A stretch of 64,000 nt of DNA from Chrysoperla carnea (lineage: Eukaryota > Arthropoda > Insecta > Neuroptera > Chrysopidae): contig NC_058340.1 of the NCBI RefSeq assembly GCF_905475395.1, positions 59,250,181 through 59,314,180 of the forward strand, written 5' to 3'. Shown here in pieces: positions 23,688 to 36,156 of the stretch. Under the pieces are notes generated by a model, which was not told the DNA's origin, searched no databases, and saw only the letters and a program-made list of their open reading frames with translations. The first letter of the stretch is position 1. Each line of letters begins with the position of its first letter. A program made the position numbers and the translations under genes.

Positions 23688-24088
23688 TATCGTTAGTCAA
23701 AAATAAATCATGAAATTTGAAAAAAGTTAAAATTTATGTAAAAATATACTTAAATATTCTGATTTAGAGTCATAAGAGCACATTTTTCTTTTAAAATATT
23801 AAAATTAAAAATCGTAATTTTTAAACTGTATATGACGTGACCTAAAACGCGGGTAAGCCCTTCTGTGATGTCATAACGGTATGAGTCATAGACCATCAGT
23901 TAGTTCAGCGTAGGTATAATATATACATAGATAATAAGTATTTATATTTATTATAATCAGATGTCTATGAATAATATCTGTCAAACTTATTTGTGTTATT
24001 TCGTATAGTGATACCCATATTACGTCATCAAATTGGATGCCCGCGTTTTTGACAGTTTAAAAAAGGTTTAAAATTTAATTTAAGTTTT
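23688..24088 (+). repeat. Interspersed repeat of about 400 bp, copy B
   Basis: This is the second copy of the block described at 10236-10642, in the same orientation, with small differences such as lack of the 'cagctggg' insertion. It lies between the unknown gene and the BTB-kelch gene. No terminal repeats or ORF are visible. Confidence 0.7.
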
Positions 24089-24930
24089 TGGCAAGAAAGC
24101 GTGTGTATTTTTCCGAAATAAATTTTTGGTGGCTTTTTATTAGCAAAATAGGCAAATAAAAATAAAAGTACAAATTCAGTGAGGTCATTTAAAAATTTCT
24201 AAAACATCATAGTACTTTCATTTTTTATATTATTTTATTAAATTATACTTACGGCTTTTTATTAGAAAACTTAATAATAACGAGTGTAAATTATGTGTTG
24301 TAAATTCATTTTTTTAAAGTGTAAATTATACATTGAACTGTCACCAATTGACAGATCGCGTACTTGTACGTCATCAATAGAGAGCGCCAAAAAACTGCGT
24401 TTAAATATCTCAAAATTATAATGTATTTCAAATATTTTTTTTCATTTAAATACAGCATTTTTAAGCAGTATTTATATTTTTTACTTTGTTACAACGGTGT
24501 AAACAATGAATTAAAAATATTAAAAAAATACATGAATATTCCCTATTGGTTTCAATAAACTTGAATGCTTGAAACTAACATGTGTTTATAGAACTGTATA
24601 TTTATTTACATATGCTATACTTATGACGTAAATGTCAAAGAAAAATAAATTAAGTCATTTGATCTTATTTTATTCTCTCCTCTGAAATTATTTTTGTAAA
24701 CGCCTGTCAAACTTGTGGAAATCTCAAATAATTCAATTTCATGTGATTATTTAGTTCAAAATCTAAAGAACTGTAATTGAATATTGTATTTGTTTTATGA
24801 TTATACAAATTTTCTTACAAAATGTTAAACATGTGATTTAATTATTGAATTTATGTGACATAGATTTCTTAAATGTAAACAAGAAGAAGAAATTTTCGAA
24901 GAAAACTACATATTTATTCGAATTATTTAA
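24089..24930. other. 5' flank of the BTB-kelch gene
   Basis: No ORF of coding character is present; the frame at 24364-24558 is F/Y/K-rich low complexity. A TGTCACCAATTGACA palindromic stretch lies at about 24340. The kelch promoter is presumably close to 24800-24930, but I see no clear TATA box. Confidence 0.4.
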
Positions 24931-27900
24931 ATGGATGAAAATATTGTTTTGGAAGTGGATGGAATTCACTTTCCATGTAAAAAGAATTTATTAAGATTGA
25001 ACAGTGCGTATTTTGATGCAATGTTTAGTGGCAATTTTAAGGAACAGAAGGAAAATATTATTGTTATTAAGGTAAAAATAAATTATTTTAATAAATTTGA
25101 ATAAAGAAGGGATATTTTCTTTGGGTATACCTTTCTTTGATTTATATAATTCTTTTATTAAAAATACAAATATTTTTTTAATTTAAAATTGTAATCATAT
25201 TAAATTGTAATTTTGTAAACCAACTATAAGTAAAGTGAAAACCAGAAAGAATCCAAATGTTAAAATATTAATGGATTCTAGAATGTCTAAAACGTTTATT
25301 CGAAGCCAAAACTATAGAAACGATAAAATGCATTATAATTCTGGTAATTCGTTCCTTTGAAGAACCCTATTCATCATACACCAGCGATGTCGCGCTGATC
25401 AATCATGATTAATTCGTTATGTCATCATACCATAACTAGATTGAAATGTAGTAAAATATAGTATTGGTCTGTCTTCGTCATAGGCGAAAATTTGAAATTC
25501 TGTATTACGTTTTACGTCATGCAATCAAACTAAGGAAAGAGTAGAATAATTTCAAAAAATTCATGTTCATAGAGGGACATGTGATTAACAGCAACAGCTG
25601 TCATTCTAAGTTGCACCACACTTTTCTCCCATATTTTGACATTGTTGTAAAGATTAAAGAGTGCTGCTACTGCAACCACCCACGGGTATCCGTGTCTTTA
25701 ATTACACCAGGGTGAAATTAAACAAAAGGTGGACGTAAGAACTGAAAACCCCTCAAGCCTGTGCTAACTCGACCACATTAAAGGAATGGCCAACCCATGG
25801 ATCACAGGATGAACTAAGTGTATATCCATGGATATCCTTGGTGAATATTTGTGAATTAAACTAAATAATTTTATGGATTGGATAGAGATAAGTATTCTGA
25901 TAATGTAGAACGACCGTTATGCTTTCTGATTTTCAGAAATGGCTTAACTTTTCCAAAAATTCAGAAACCATCATAACTGCTATTTCTTTTTGATAGTTAT
26001 TAATTTTTTAACACGTAGAAATAAAATTTTTATAGAGTAGAAATAGTAAGCTGAAATTTTTACGAGAAAAATTCATCTGTTAGCACGTTAGAGATAATCT
26101 CTACCGTCATTTTAAGAAAACTTCAAAGACAAAAAAATGTTCGTTGTTAAAATGTAATGTAAAATAACTTTTGCTGGAAGCATTTTGTCACAAATATCAA
26201 GTCAGCTTGAAGTTTTATTTAAACTTTCTTAATTCAATTTCTATGATATAATATTTCATGCATAAATATTTTGCAACTTTAACATACATTTAAAAGTCTC
26301 CGTACTCTAACGTAAACAATAAGCGTATTCAGAACCACCCTGGGCGTATCCAGCTTTTATCGTCGTATATTATTCGTCGAATTTACTAAAGCTGAAAATT
26401 TGAGGATTGGTTATAGTAGTTGTGTACACACACATACTGCGGTCAGTCAAGCGAACGATAGAACAGGGGTCAGATATATGCTATCGAAAAGGTGCAGTTT
26501 AGCGTGGTACTAAAATGAATTTACTAAAGCTGAAATATAAGAATTATAGCAATTATAGAAGAATTGTGCTAGGCCACTACCTTTCGCACCTCGGTGGATA
26601 TTTTGAATTTAATTTTAAACAATTTTTGTAATTTTATAGTATTTCTTTTGCGAAAGATGAATTTTTAAATTGGATAAACACTAAAATTTAAGTAAAAATA
26701 CAAGAGCATTTTTTGTTCAATTAATATTATAATAAGATTTTTATTTTCAGGATGTATCACCCGTAGCAATGAAAGTAATTATAAACTCTTTAACAGAAAA
26801 TAGTCTTCATATTGAAGATGACGAATTATTACCTAGTTTACAAGCGTCTTGTATGCTACAATTTGATCATATCAAACAATACTGTATAGAAACAATCACT
26901 GAAATATTATCATATGAATTTTGTATAAATGTATACTTTATGGCAATACAATTAGATTTGCAAATATTAGCGAAAAAATCATTATGCATAGCATTATTAA
27001 ACTTTAAAAATGTAATTGAAACAAGAGCATTTTTAAAATTAGATATCATACAATTGCAACATTATTTAGCACATCCAGCATTACATTGTGAGCATGAGAT
27101 TGATGTATTTGAAGCAGCAATGAAATGGTGGTACGAGCATGAACAGAATGCAAATAAATGTACACATGAAAATAATAGTGAAAATCAACAGATGACGGGC
27201 GATAATGATGAAAATGATTATTGCACAAATATTTTATTAAATATTTTAAATTGTATATCATTTAGGAATATTCATGATACGACTGATATTAATTTAATGA
27301 TCACTTATCCAGGAATTAATAAACATATGTTTATAGCAAATATTTTTCAATGTATTTATTTATTATTAAAGGGTGAGCAAAATATTAGCTTTAATGAAAG
27401 AATTATTAGTACTGCCAATGAATTATTAGCGGATGATGGACGTGATATACCGCAATTATTGTGTATTGTTGGTGTTAAGAAACCATCATCGAATTTAGCT
27501 GTTGAAAGTAATATGAAAGTCAAAATTACTAATGCCAAATCTTACTTAATGTTTTATGGTAATTATTATTTTTAAAAGAATATTTAACACTAGGGATTGT
27601 TCAAATATGACGTAACGTAAGTATTCGCAACCTAAAATTCATGCCTTATAAATGCACATTTTTGCAAATATTTGGGATGTATTGTTTTATTGAATATAAA
27701 AAAACTATATTAAAATCATGATTAATATTAATTAATTGGCATAAAATTTACATTCGATAAGTCTTTTAACGTGACGAAAGGTCTTTAAAGATGCTGCGTT
27801 ATCTAGTACTGTTTGTTTACGACTAAAATTAATAATACACAACGTAAACATAGCGTGTATTATCCTCCATCAGCATAACACTTTCTTTATCTCCTCGTTA

Positions 27901-29851
27901 TAAAAATGTTACACAATACTTGAACATTTCCTTATTTACAATTCATTTTATCTATACTTAACGTGTGGAAGTATATTATAAATATTGTGTTTTCCGTAAT
28001 AAAATATTGATGTATTTTAAAAAATGAACCCAGAGACATATGGAGTTTATTTGCCTCTCTCAAGGATTCGAGATGCAAATTTATATTCACAAAATTATTT
28101 ATTGAAAATTAATTAATTTTTTAATGCATTATGGCTTTTTAAACGCTTCAGCAAAAGGAAAACTACGGATATACAAATATAAAGTGTTATCTTGTTTTAA
28201 TGTAGAAGTGGAGATTTTTTTTTTTTAATAATACGTAAATTTTACACTAATTTAGATGGAGGTACACAATTACAACCTTTGGTTCCTTTACGGCATGTGG
28301 GTAACGAGGATGGGCACAGTTTACAGGGCTATAGGATACAAGTGTGGAAAAATAAATTTATATTATTTGGTGGTGAATATATGTACGGTCATGGTAATTG
28401 GAACACAACATGTTGGCTGTATGACACAACAAAAGAAAAATGGAGTAAATTAACTACGTATGTATGTACAGAATGAATATATTTGTTACAGTATATTTTC
28501 TGTCAACAATTATATCGTTTGTTCAGATTGCCATCGGTTAGACGACATTTTAAATGTTGCATTGTTGGTGATGAGTTATATGTTATTGGTGGTACTGGTC
28601 AGTATCGTGTTGTCCAATATAATATGGATTGTTACAATTTAAAGCGAGGTATGTATCTTCAAATCTATTCCATGAAAGCTAATTAGGGATAACATAGCTG
28701 GCATCACGTGTACCCTGTGTGTCTAAATAACTAGTGCCTATCCCTTAAAATAAAATTGTCTCAATGACGACAATTTTCAGCAATTTTTCACTAAACTCAA
28801 CAATACGTTAAAAAAAATTGCTGGAAATTTTCAATTTTAGCAAGCGTTGAAAAATTATTCACAGTTTTAAGAAAACAACTCTAAATAAGTGAAAAATTCT
28901 CCGAGATTAGGGACTTTTTGGAATAGTTATTGACAGTTAATAAGACTTATTTATAGTTTTTGAATAGAATAATAAAAGAAATCTAGTGGAAATATTTCTC
29001 TGAAAAGACTAGAAAACATCATTTTATTAATAATAATGCTTTATACTTTAGAAAACTAGAGATTTTAATAATAATTTATTGATTACACAGACTGTTGGGA
29101 GAAAAAAATAAGATTTCCATACGATTTTCGTGATGTTGAATGTTGTGAATATAAAAATAATTTGTTCATAACCTGTGGTGGAATTAAACAAATTGAAACT
29201 TATTTATATAACACACAAAATAAATACTGGACTCAATTGAAGATATGTGATCCAAATAAATTGTATAAGAAAATGGAACTACCTGAGAAATTACCTTCAG
29301 CACCAAGACGTAGCTACGTACCTTTCGTTCATAAAGGAAATATATATATAAACGGTAAGTTACTAAAATTAAAATAAAATTATGGTCTGAATAAAACGTT
29401 TCTGCTTTGCCCTTGCTCAATTAATTAATGTAAAATAAAATGATGTTTCGGAATGACTTCGTTTGTGTGAATATTTGTCTATCAATAAATTAATTTTTTT
29501 GCCTATTCTAATTTGTATGTTTGTTTGTTTTGAAATAAATAACTTGTTTTAGGTAATTATTTATTGGGCTTAACATTAAATCAAATGAATTTAGAAGTAT
29601 TTTATTTTGGACCTGGTATGAATAGCCATGATGGTACTTTACATCCGGTTGGTATGTGTGTCATAGGTGATAATGTGTACACATTCAAGTCAGAAGACTG
29701 TGCAGACGTTGATGATGTTGTATATAATTCAAATGTACAGTGTTTTTCAATTATAAATAAGAATTTTGAAACATGTGAATTAAAAAACAAAGATATTATG
29801 TTAACACAGGACTCGGGATGCTTTGGGTTATTTCATCATTCGCTATTATGA
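24931..29851 (+). CDS. BTB-BACK-kelch protein
   Basis: Exons are 24931-25071, 26751-27558, 28256-28457, 28527-28648, 29091-29354 and 29553-29851. They join in frame to 611 aa. The BTB fold (about residues 1-85) shows EVDGIHFPCKKNLLRLNSAY, FDAMFSGNFKE and DVSPVAMKVII. A BACK domain follows (about 100-260, with HPALHCEHEIDVFEAAMKWW). The kelch repeats begin near residue 315 (FGGEYMYGHG, CIVGDELYVIGGTGQYRVV, CGGIKQIETYLYNTQNKYW). Such proteins are usually substrate adaptors for CUL3 ubiquitin ligases. The ATG directly follows an in-frame TAA, so the BTB domain really starts here and lacks the N-terminal helix that usually precedes it. Kelch blades are divergent. An AATAAA lies about 33 bases after the stop. 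I cannot assign a specific KLHL orthologue. Confidence 0.88.
25590..25850. other. GC-richer, probably repetitive segment in kelch intron 1
   Basis: Inside the first intron, a patch with 'caaccacccacgggtatccg', 'ctcaagcctgtgctaactcg' and 'ccatggatatccttgg' differs in composition from the flanks. It has no useful ORF and is probably a transposon relic of unknown family. Confidence 0.3.
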
Positions 29852-32184
29852 AAATTTAATTGTTTTACTTTTTGGTTTTTTTAAATAAATTATATAACGT
29901 TATGGCAATACTTATCTTTTTAATCGTGAATATTGATTTGTCAATTATTTTTTTTAGAAAAATATTTGCTAAGAACAATGAAACATCTGTGTATTTTATA
30001 TTTATTTAGGGCTTTATGGGAATTTGGAACGTCGTTAGCAATCATTAAGATAATGATTTATGGCGGCCACTACCTACTACTTAAGCGTAATATGAGGAGA
30101 AAGTGGGATGGATTCGTACATATAGTACATACATACGATGGAGTAATCCACCAAGGATTCCTTGTTACCTCTATCTATTGTGCATCATTTAAATGTGCTT
30201 ATGTAATGCCAATCTAATGAAATATCTTGGGTTTTTTTAGTACAAATTTTATTTTTATGTAGATCAGTCTCTCGGCCTTTTTAACGTGCTACAAATATTT
30301 GCTATAAATTCAAGTTAAACTTTGCTTCATCATTGACGTAAATGGCAAATATATCAATTAAAGCTCAAATCATCAACAAAAAGCTAGAGTAAAGAAGTGA
30401 ATAAAGTGAAAAATATCTGATTAAGCTAGAATTGTTTTTTGAAGGAATCCTATTAATTTGATGTGTCGCGTATGAATCATTTTATCAATGACATTTATTC
30501 GGGTTGAATACTGATCTATAATAACAAATAGTTACGTTTAATAGTGTTTATTTCAAAATTAGTACAAACCTTAATGTGTTAAATACTATATAATTGCTAA
30601 ATTGCAATTTAAAACATAAATCTAGAATAAATATTATATTAGTTTTGCTCAGTTCATAGAAGTGCATTTTAATCAAATAGTTTTTCAAGCATTAGCAATC
30701 AACAATGTGATAATTTTACTCATCATTTTATGCAACGCGGATTATAAGTCAAAGAATGATGGAATATTTTTAATTCATATTTAAATATTGTTGAGTATTT
30801 TATAATTATTATATTTCATACGTAAAATAAACTGAATACGTAACAACAAAGCACTTTTTTTTCAAGTTTTGGTTAATTTTTTGGTATTTATTCTGACGAT
30901 AGAAATTTTACTTAAGTTCGTCAGAGTAATTAAATACATTTCATATTTTAAAAGTGATTACCTTAAGTACGACAATTTCTTCTAATGACGCACGACGGCC
31001 ATAGAACGTATTAAAGAGAAAAAAATCCTATAAAGGTAAATAAATACGTCAATTCGAGTACCGTTAATAAATGACGAAAGTTTTGCCACAAAATTAAAGC
31101 ACATATGATTGTACCAAAATCGAATTTTTGTGCATAGTAAATTATACTAGGATTTTCAGAACCTTATGAAAGACGCCTAGAACCAATGCCTTTATGAAAA
31201 GGGTAATATTTTTATTCAAAATTTAGTACTTTTAGTATTATAAAAGTTCGCGCGAAATTGTTATTTGTGTTCAGATTAATGGGAAATTTTGATGTTTAAA
31301 ACCACGGTATTCGTATATACAAAAATGTTCGAAGTTGGTATTAGGAAAGGCAAACTCACTTTAGAAAAGTAATGTGTTGGTCATGAAAAATCAAGGAAGC
31401 ATAGTTACACGTGAACAAATATTATTAAAATTCGTCATAAAAAGTTTATTACATGTAATTATTACGTAAAGTGATAAATCCGTTAATTTGTTTATTCAGA
31501 TAACAAATTTGCTATACAAATTTGGGTATGTAACTTATTTAAAAATACATTTCACAAGCGTTTGAATATTATATTTTTTTAAAGATTCTTATTAAAATAA
31601 CTAAAAACGGATATTCATTAACTTTAAGTTTGGCACTAAATTAAAAATTTTCCGGGTTAACTGGAGTAACACGTTATAGAGGTACCCAAATACTGTTATT
31701 CCAAATCTCTCACTTTTATTCGTTAGGAAATTGAAATAAAAATTTTAGTGACGGAAATCATTTGCAAATAGTATCAAATATTATTTTATTTTAATATTTT
31801 GACTAGTACTATAGTGGTGTATGGTCTATTAAATAGACATTTCTATACATTATTGAGTCTACTAGTCTGTTCGTTAATGAGTCCTGCCTCTTACAATGTG
31901 TAATTTTCTTAAATCAATTTCAATGTTATTTTCAAATTCGAAAAGTAAATTTCATGCAAATACCCAATTGTTTCCTTTATTGTGTATAATTTTACCTCAA
32001 GCCGTAAAAACAATTTTATATACGCCACTGGCATATATAATACCTTCAACTGATGTAATAGAGACAACAGATCTCTGGAAATCATAATTTGTTTATTAAT
32101 TTATTAGTCAGGACTGTAATCGTATTTTCATGTTCCTAAATTATAGTATGTAAATTTATTTGGAGGAAACAGTAGCACGTTATG
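29852..32184. other. Gene-free stretch between kelch and protease genes
   Basis: I see no gene or recognisable RNA. The frames at 29933-30217 and 31896-32087 have no splice context or family motifs and I treat them as chance. Confidence 0.5.
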
Positions 32185-32193
32185 TATATAAAA
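32185..32193 (+). promoter_or_regulatory. Candidate TATA box of the trypsin-like gene
   Basis: TATATAAAA lies 76 bases before the ATG of the protease. Digestive and secreted protease genes in insects often have TATA promoters with a short 5' UTR, which fits this spacing. In such an AT-rich sequence a chance match is possible. Confidence 0.45.
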
Positions 32194-32268
32194 ATACTGC
32201 ATCACTACTATTTTTAGATACAGTTATATAACAATTAAGTTTTATTTTGGGAAAAGATTTTTTATAAA

Positions 32269-35139
32269 ATGAAATTTTATAAACAATACATTATTATTTT
32301 ACTACAAGTCATTAATTGTAAGTTTAAATTATATGATATATTTATTTCGATTTTATATATTTGAAAATAACAACTATTTATTATTCTAATATTTTTAATA
32401 GTACATTTCACAGTTGCCGCTTTTCAATTACGGCATCCCGAAAAACGTATTGTTGGAGGAGAAAATAGTAATATTTTTAGGGAGCCTTACCAAGTAAGTA
32501 ATTGGCCCTGGTTAATTGCGTGGACGGATTAAACAATCAAACAATAAGAAATTCGATTAGCGGTGGTACTTTGTTTTATATTGGTTGATCGTTTAGTTTA
32601 TAAAAGCTTCATCCTTTTATTTCGGAAACTATTACAAATTTAAGAAACTCAAAAACATGTGACAAATATTTTAAAATAAGATATTAGATGATGGAGTTAA
32701 AATAAATGAAGTTAGTTCTCCAATCACATCGGAAGAAGAGGAAATTTGATCCAAACATGGTCAGGCTTTCAGCGATAATCCACTTTATACACAACAAGAA
32801 AATGCATTCAAAAAAATTTCAAGAAAAAAGTCAAATATTCATTGTGACTAATCGGTGTGTAGAAGACTGGGGAAGGTGTGGATTTAGATCCGTAAATATC
32901 GTTCTAGAAAAAACTTGAAAATTTTCAGGAATAAATACGGTGTGTAACGAATTGTTATAAAGACGCTTTATAACATCATGAAACTTCTTAGTAAAGTCTG
33001 AAATATTTTTTGTGAAACGTATAAGGGCCTCTGAAAGCCTCTTCTCTTAGACTGGTGTACTATTGCTTGTTTGGATTTCGAAAGCCTTGAAAAAATGTTT
33101 CATTTTAGTAAACTTGTAAGATCCCAGAAACTTAAAAATAAAGTCGATAACCGTCTCTATTAACTTAATTTTATTAAAAAAACTATTATCAATTATTTGC
33201 CCACTTTTGATAACGGAAATGAGAGTCATTTGTAAAACTACATTTTAGCTAGCAATGAAGTTATCTGGAACACTTATTTGTGGTGCAGCTATTATCAACA
33301 GATATTGGGCAATAACTGCAGCGCATTGTATAGATACCATGAAAGGGTATGCTATGCTTATGAATATATTTTTATAAATTGACTTAAAGTATATTACAAA
33401 ATCAAATTTTCATTTTCTTTAATTTTCTTTTTTTTAGATTTCAACTCTCAGATGTTAGCCTATATGCTGGAAGTACTTATTATGTAATAAATGGAACAAA
33501 CCATACACCTTTACTAACGGTGAAACATCCTGAGTATAATGCTTCAACTAATGATAATGATATTGCATTAATTAAGGTATATAATATTTAACTCATTATT
33601 AAACGTTGACGTCTTAATGAATTACATTTAATTAAATAAGAATATCTACACTTAGGCGACGCTTGGTTTCGTATCAATAACAAACAGTTTTATCATAATA
33701 AATCAGGAATTTGTCCTGAGTGTTCCTAAAAGATCTTTATACACTTTACTAGACTAACTAAACTAAACCTTCCTAATTCTATTCTTGTGTTGTAACTGCT
33801 TTCAAAATCCTTCCCTTAACAAATCCATAAGAAATTCATTGATATGGGTATATAATATGCGCCTTGACATCACAAAGAATCCTTGAGGTTCAGTCAAGGA
33901 ATCATTAAAATATTTTAATTCGTTGGATATTTTTAAAATAAAATTCTTTGACTTTGGTCCATTGTTTATCGTTTAATTCATTAAAAATTTCTCAAGGTCT
34001 CTTTAAATACAGAAATAAAACGTTAATTAACTAACAAATTTTCATCATTTCTCAAAATGTAGGCTTTACTGTAGCGTTTTGTAATATAAGTTATACTTAC
34101 AGGTATCACCTCCTTTCTATGATTATCCCAGTGTAAAAGTTAACAGTATAAAATTACCAAAACCATACTCAATAGTTCCAGATGGAGAATTGTGTACTGT
34201 TTCTGGATGGGGTAGCGAAGCAGTATGTATACATTTTAATGTTTTTGGTCTCTGTTTTAATAAATATTTTTTGTTTCAGCCTACGTCTGCTGATATACCT
34301 ATAAAATTAAGATCTGTTGAAGTTCCAATAGTTAGTCAAAAAGTATGCCGTGATGAATATAAAGAATTGGGTGTGACAGTGACAGACAAGTACGATTATT
34401 AATTTTATTTAAGAAAAAAGCTCCAATTTGCTAGCAGAATCTGAGTAAGGTCTACTGTAGGGTCCATGAAAAGTAATATACATTACCGAAAGTAGAGCTG
34501 AAAAGGCCCCGGAGAAAAACCAAATTTGAGGGCTCCCACCCAAAAATCACTAGTTATTATTCACATCTTATACTACTAACTTGTAGTAATTATAATATCA
34601 CTCTCCGAGATTGCTAACACTGTTCACGACGAGAATGTAGTTCACAATCGAGGTTGTGTTAATGGTAAAAATATAGTTAACAAACTTTTCTTATAGCCTT
34701 ATATGAGTAACAACTTACTTATGTGCTTAGATTTAGCTACATATTGAAGTAAATTGATATAGCAACAAACACTAGGGTCGCTAAATATTAATTTAATCTA
34801 CATTATCGACTTTGTGCGCCAAATTAAACTGCTTCCCTTGCCCTATTGTAGTTTCGGTACCGTGAACGAGTAGACCATACATCTGATATCTCAAAGCGAC
34901 AATATATAATTTTGAATAGTAATTACAAAAAAAATTTCAGCATGATTTGCGCGGGCTATCTAAATGGTGGAAAAGATTCATGTGAAGGGGATTCTGGTGG
35001 ACCTTTAAACTGCCATGAGACGTTATGTGGTATAGTATCATGGGGTAGTAATACTTGTGCAGCTAAATATAAAGCTGGTGTTTATACACGAGTATCAAAT
35101 TATGTATATTGGATTCTTAAAACAATGTATACTTTATGA
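32269..35139 (+). CDS. Secreted trypsin-like serine protease (S1A)
   Basis: Exons are 32269-32317, 32402-32493, 33249-33346, 33438-33576, 34103-34222, 34280-34389 and 34941-35139. They join in frame to 268 aa. A signal peptide ([13 protein letters not shown]) is followed by a short propeptide ending EKR and the activation site IVGG. The catalytic triad is present: TAAHC, NDIALIK (Asp) and [16 protein letters not shown] places Asp at the base of the S1 pocket and the pocket glycines (SWG, AGVYT) are kept, so cleavage after Lys or Arg is expected. Cysteines for three standard disulfides are visible (TLIC/AAHC, VCRDE/MICAGY, SCEGD/SNTC), plus LCTVSGWG with LNC. There is no clip domain, so a digestive or general extracellular trypsin is likely. 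AATAAA starts 23 bases after the stop. Some donors are weak (for example AA|GTACGA). Confidence 0.93.
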
Positions 35140-36151
35140 TATGTATTATTTAATTTATGTTAATAAAAAGTTTTATTTTTTAAACAATTTTAAATATTGG
35201 CAAAGTGGAAAAATGCAACATACGATAGGAATAGCATTCCGAAAAATCGGGTGTACATGAAAAATCTTTCTATTTAAAGTAAAATCTTTTACCCTAAGGA
35301 AAAAAATGTATTTTTTTAAATACAATTTAGAAATTAATTACAAATACAATATTTTTAAGTAATTACCCTTGGATGAAGGAATATACCTTTAATATTCCTA
35401 TGACCGACTAATTACCTAAAGAATATATCGTAAATAATTCGTAAAATAATAAAAATAAAACTTCACTTTATTTAAATTAAAATAAGGTTTATGGGTACAT
35501 ACGTACTCACCCCACTCGGTTATACACCATCCCTTTTAAAATATTCCTATATCTATGATCCGTACATAATTTCATTTTTGTTTTAAAAACATTTACATTA
35601 ATGAATATTCGGCACATCACTATTATACAATAATAAAAGCTTAATGTACCTATGTAAAAAACAAAGTTGTTGTGGACAATAATTACACAACATCAAAATA
35701 AGGAAACTTAATAACCTTAATTCGTTGAGAAACATGATATTAGAGAAGTATGATCGAAAATCCTGATAGATACCGTCAGTAGCGAGATTATGTTAAGACA
35801 AATTTGGTGAGATTAGAAAACATACAGAATATAGAGTGAAAGGAATAGGATCCATCGGATAAATTATTATAATAATGTAAACTTTTTATAAGATTTATTA
35901 ATTAAGAACAATATAAACAATAAATTATGGGATAAGCAGCAATTAAATTTTTTTTAAACATAATTCCAAAAGAAAAATTCGTAACCACTTCAAGAACGTA
36001 GTGAAATCCATTTACGTATTTTTAATATCGAAGAATATATTTTGTTACTGCTTAAATTTTATTGAATGTGTTTCTCTACCTTTTACAAGTCCGTAACGTG
36101 TAAAAAAAAAATGTACAAAGTTGAAAACAAAACAGATAACATAAAAACGAT
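35140..36151. other. Convergent intergenic region
   Basis: This lies between the 3' ends of the protease (+) and TIM50 (-). It carries the protease poly(A) signal at 35162-35167. Nothing else is recognised. Confidence 0.5.
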
Positions 36152-36156
36152 TTTAT

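Noticed and set aside
24364-24558. 64-aa plus-strand frame upstream of the kelch gene
   Set aside because: F/Y/K-rich, AT-driven composition and no recognisable domain.
28460-28642. Open frame overlapping kelch exon 4
   Set aside because: Out of phase with the kelch exons. The correct frame gives the CIVGDELYVIGGTG blade.
29933-30217. 94-aa frame after the kelch gene
   Set aside because: No start context, no motif, and not needed to complete the kelch protein, which ends at 29851.
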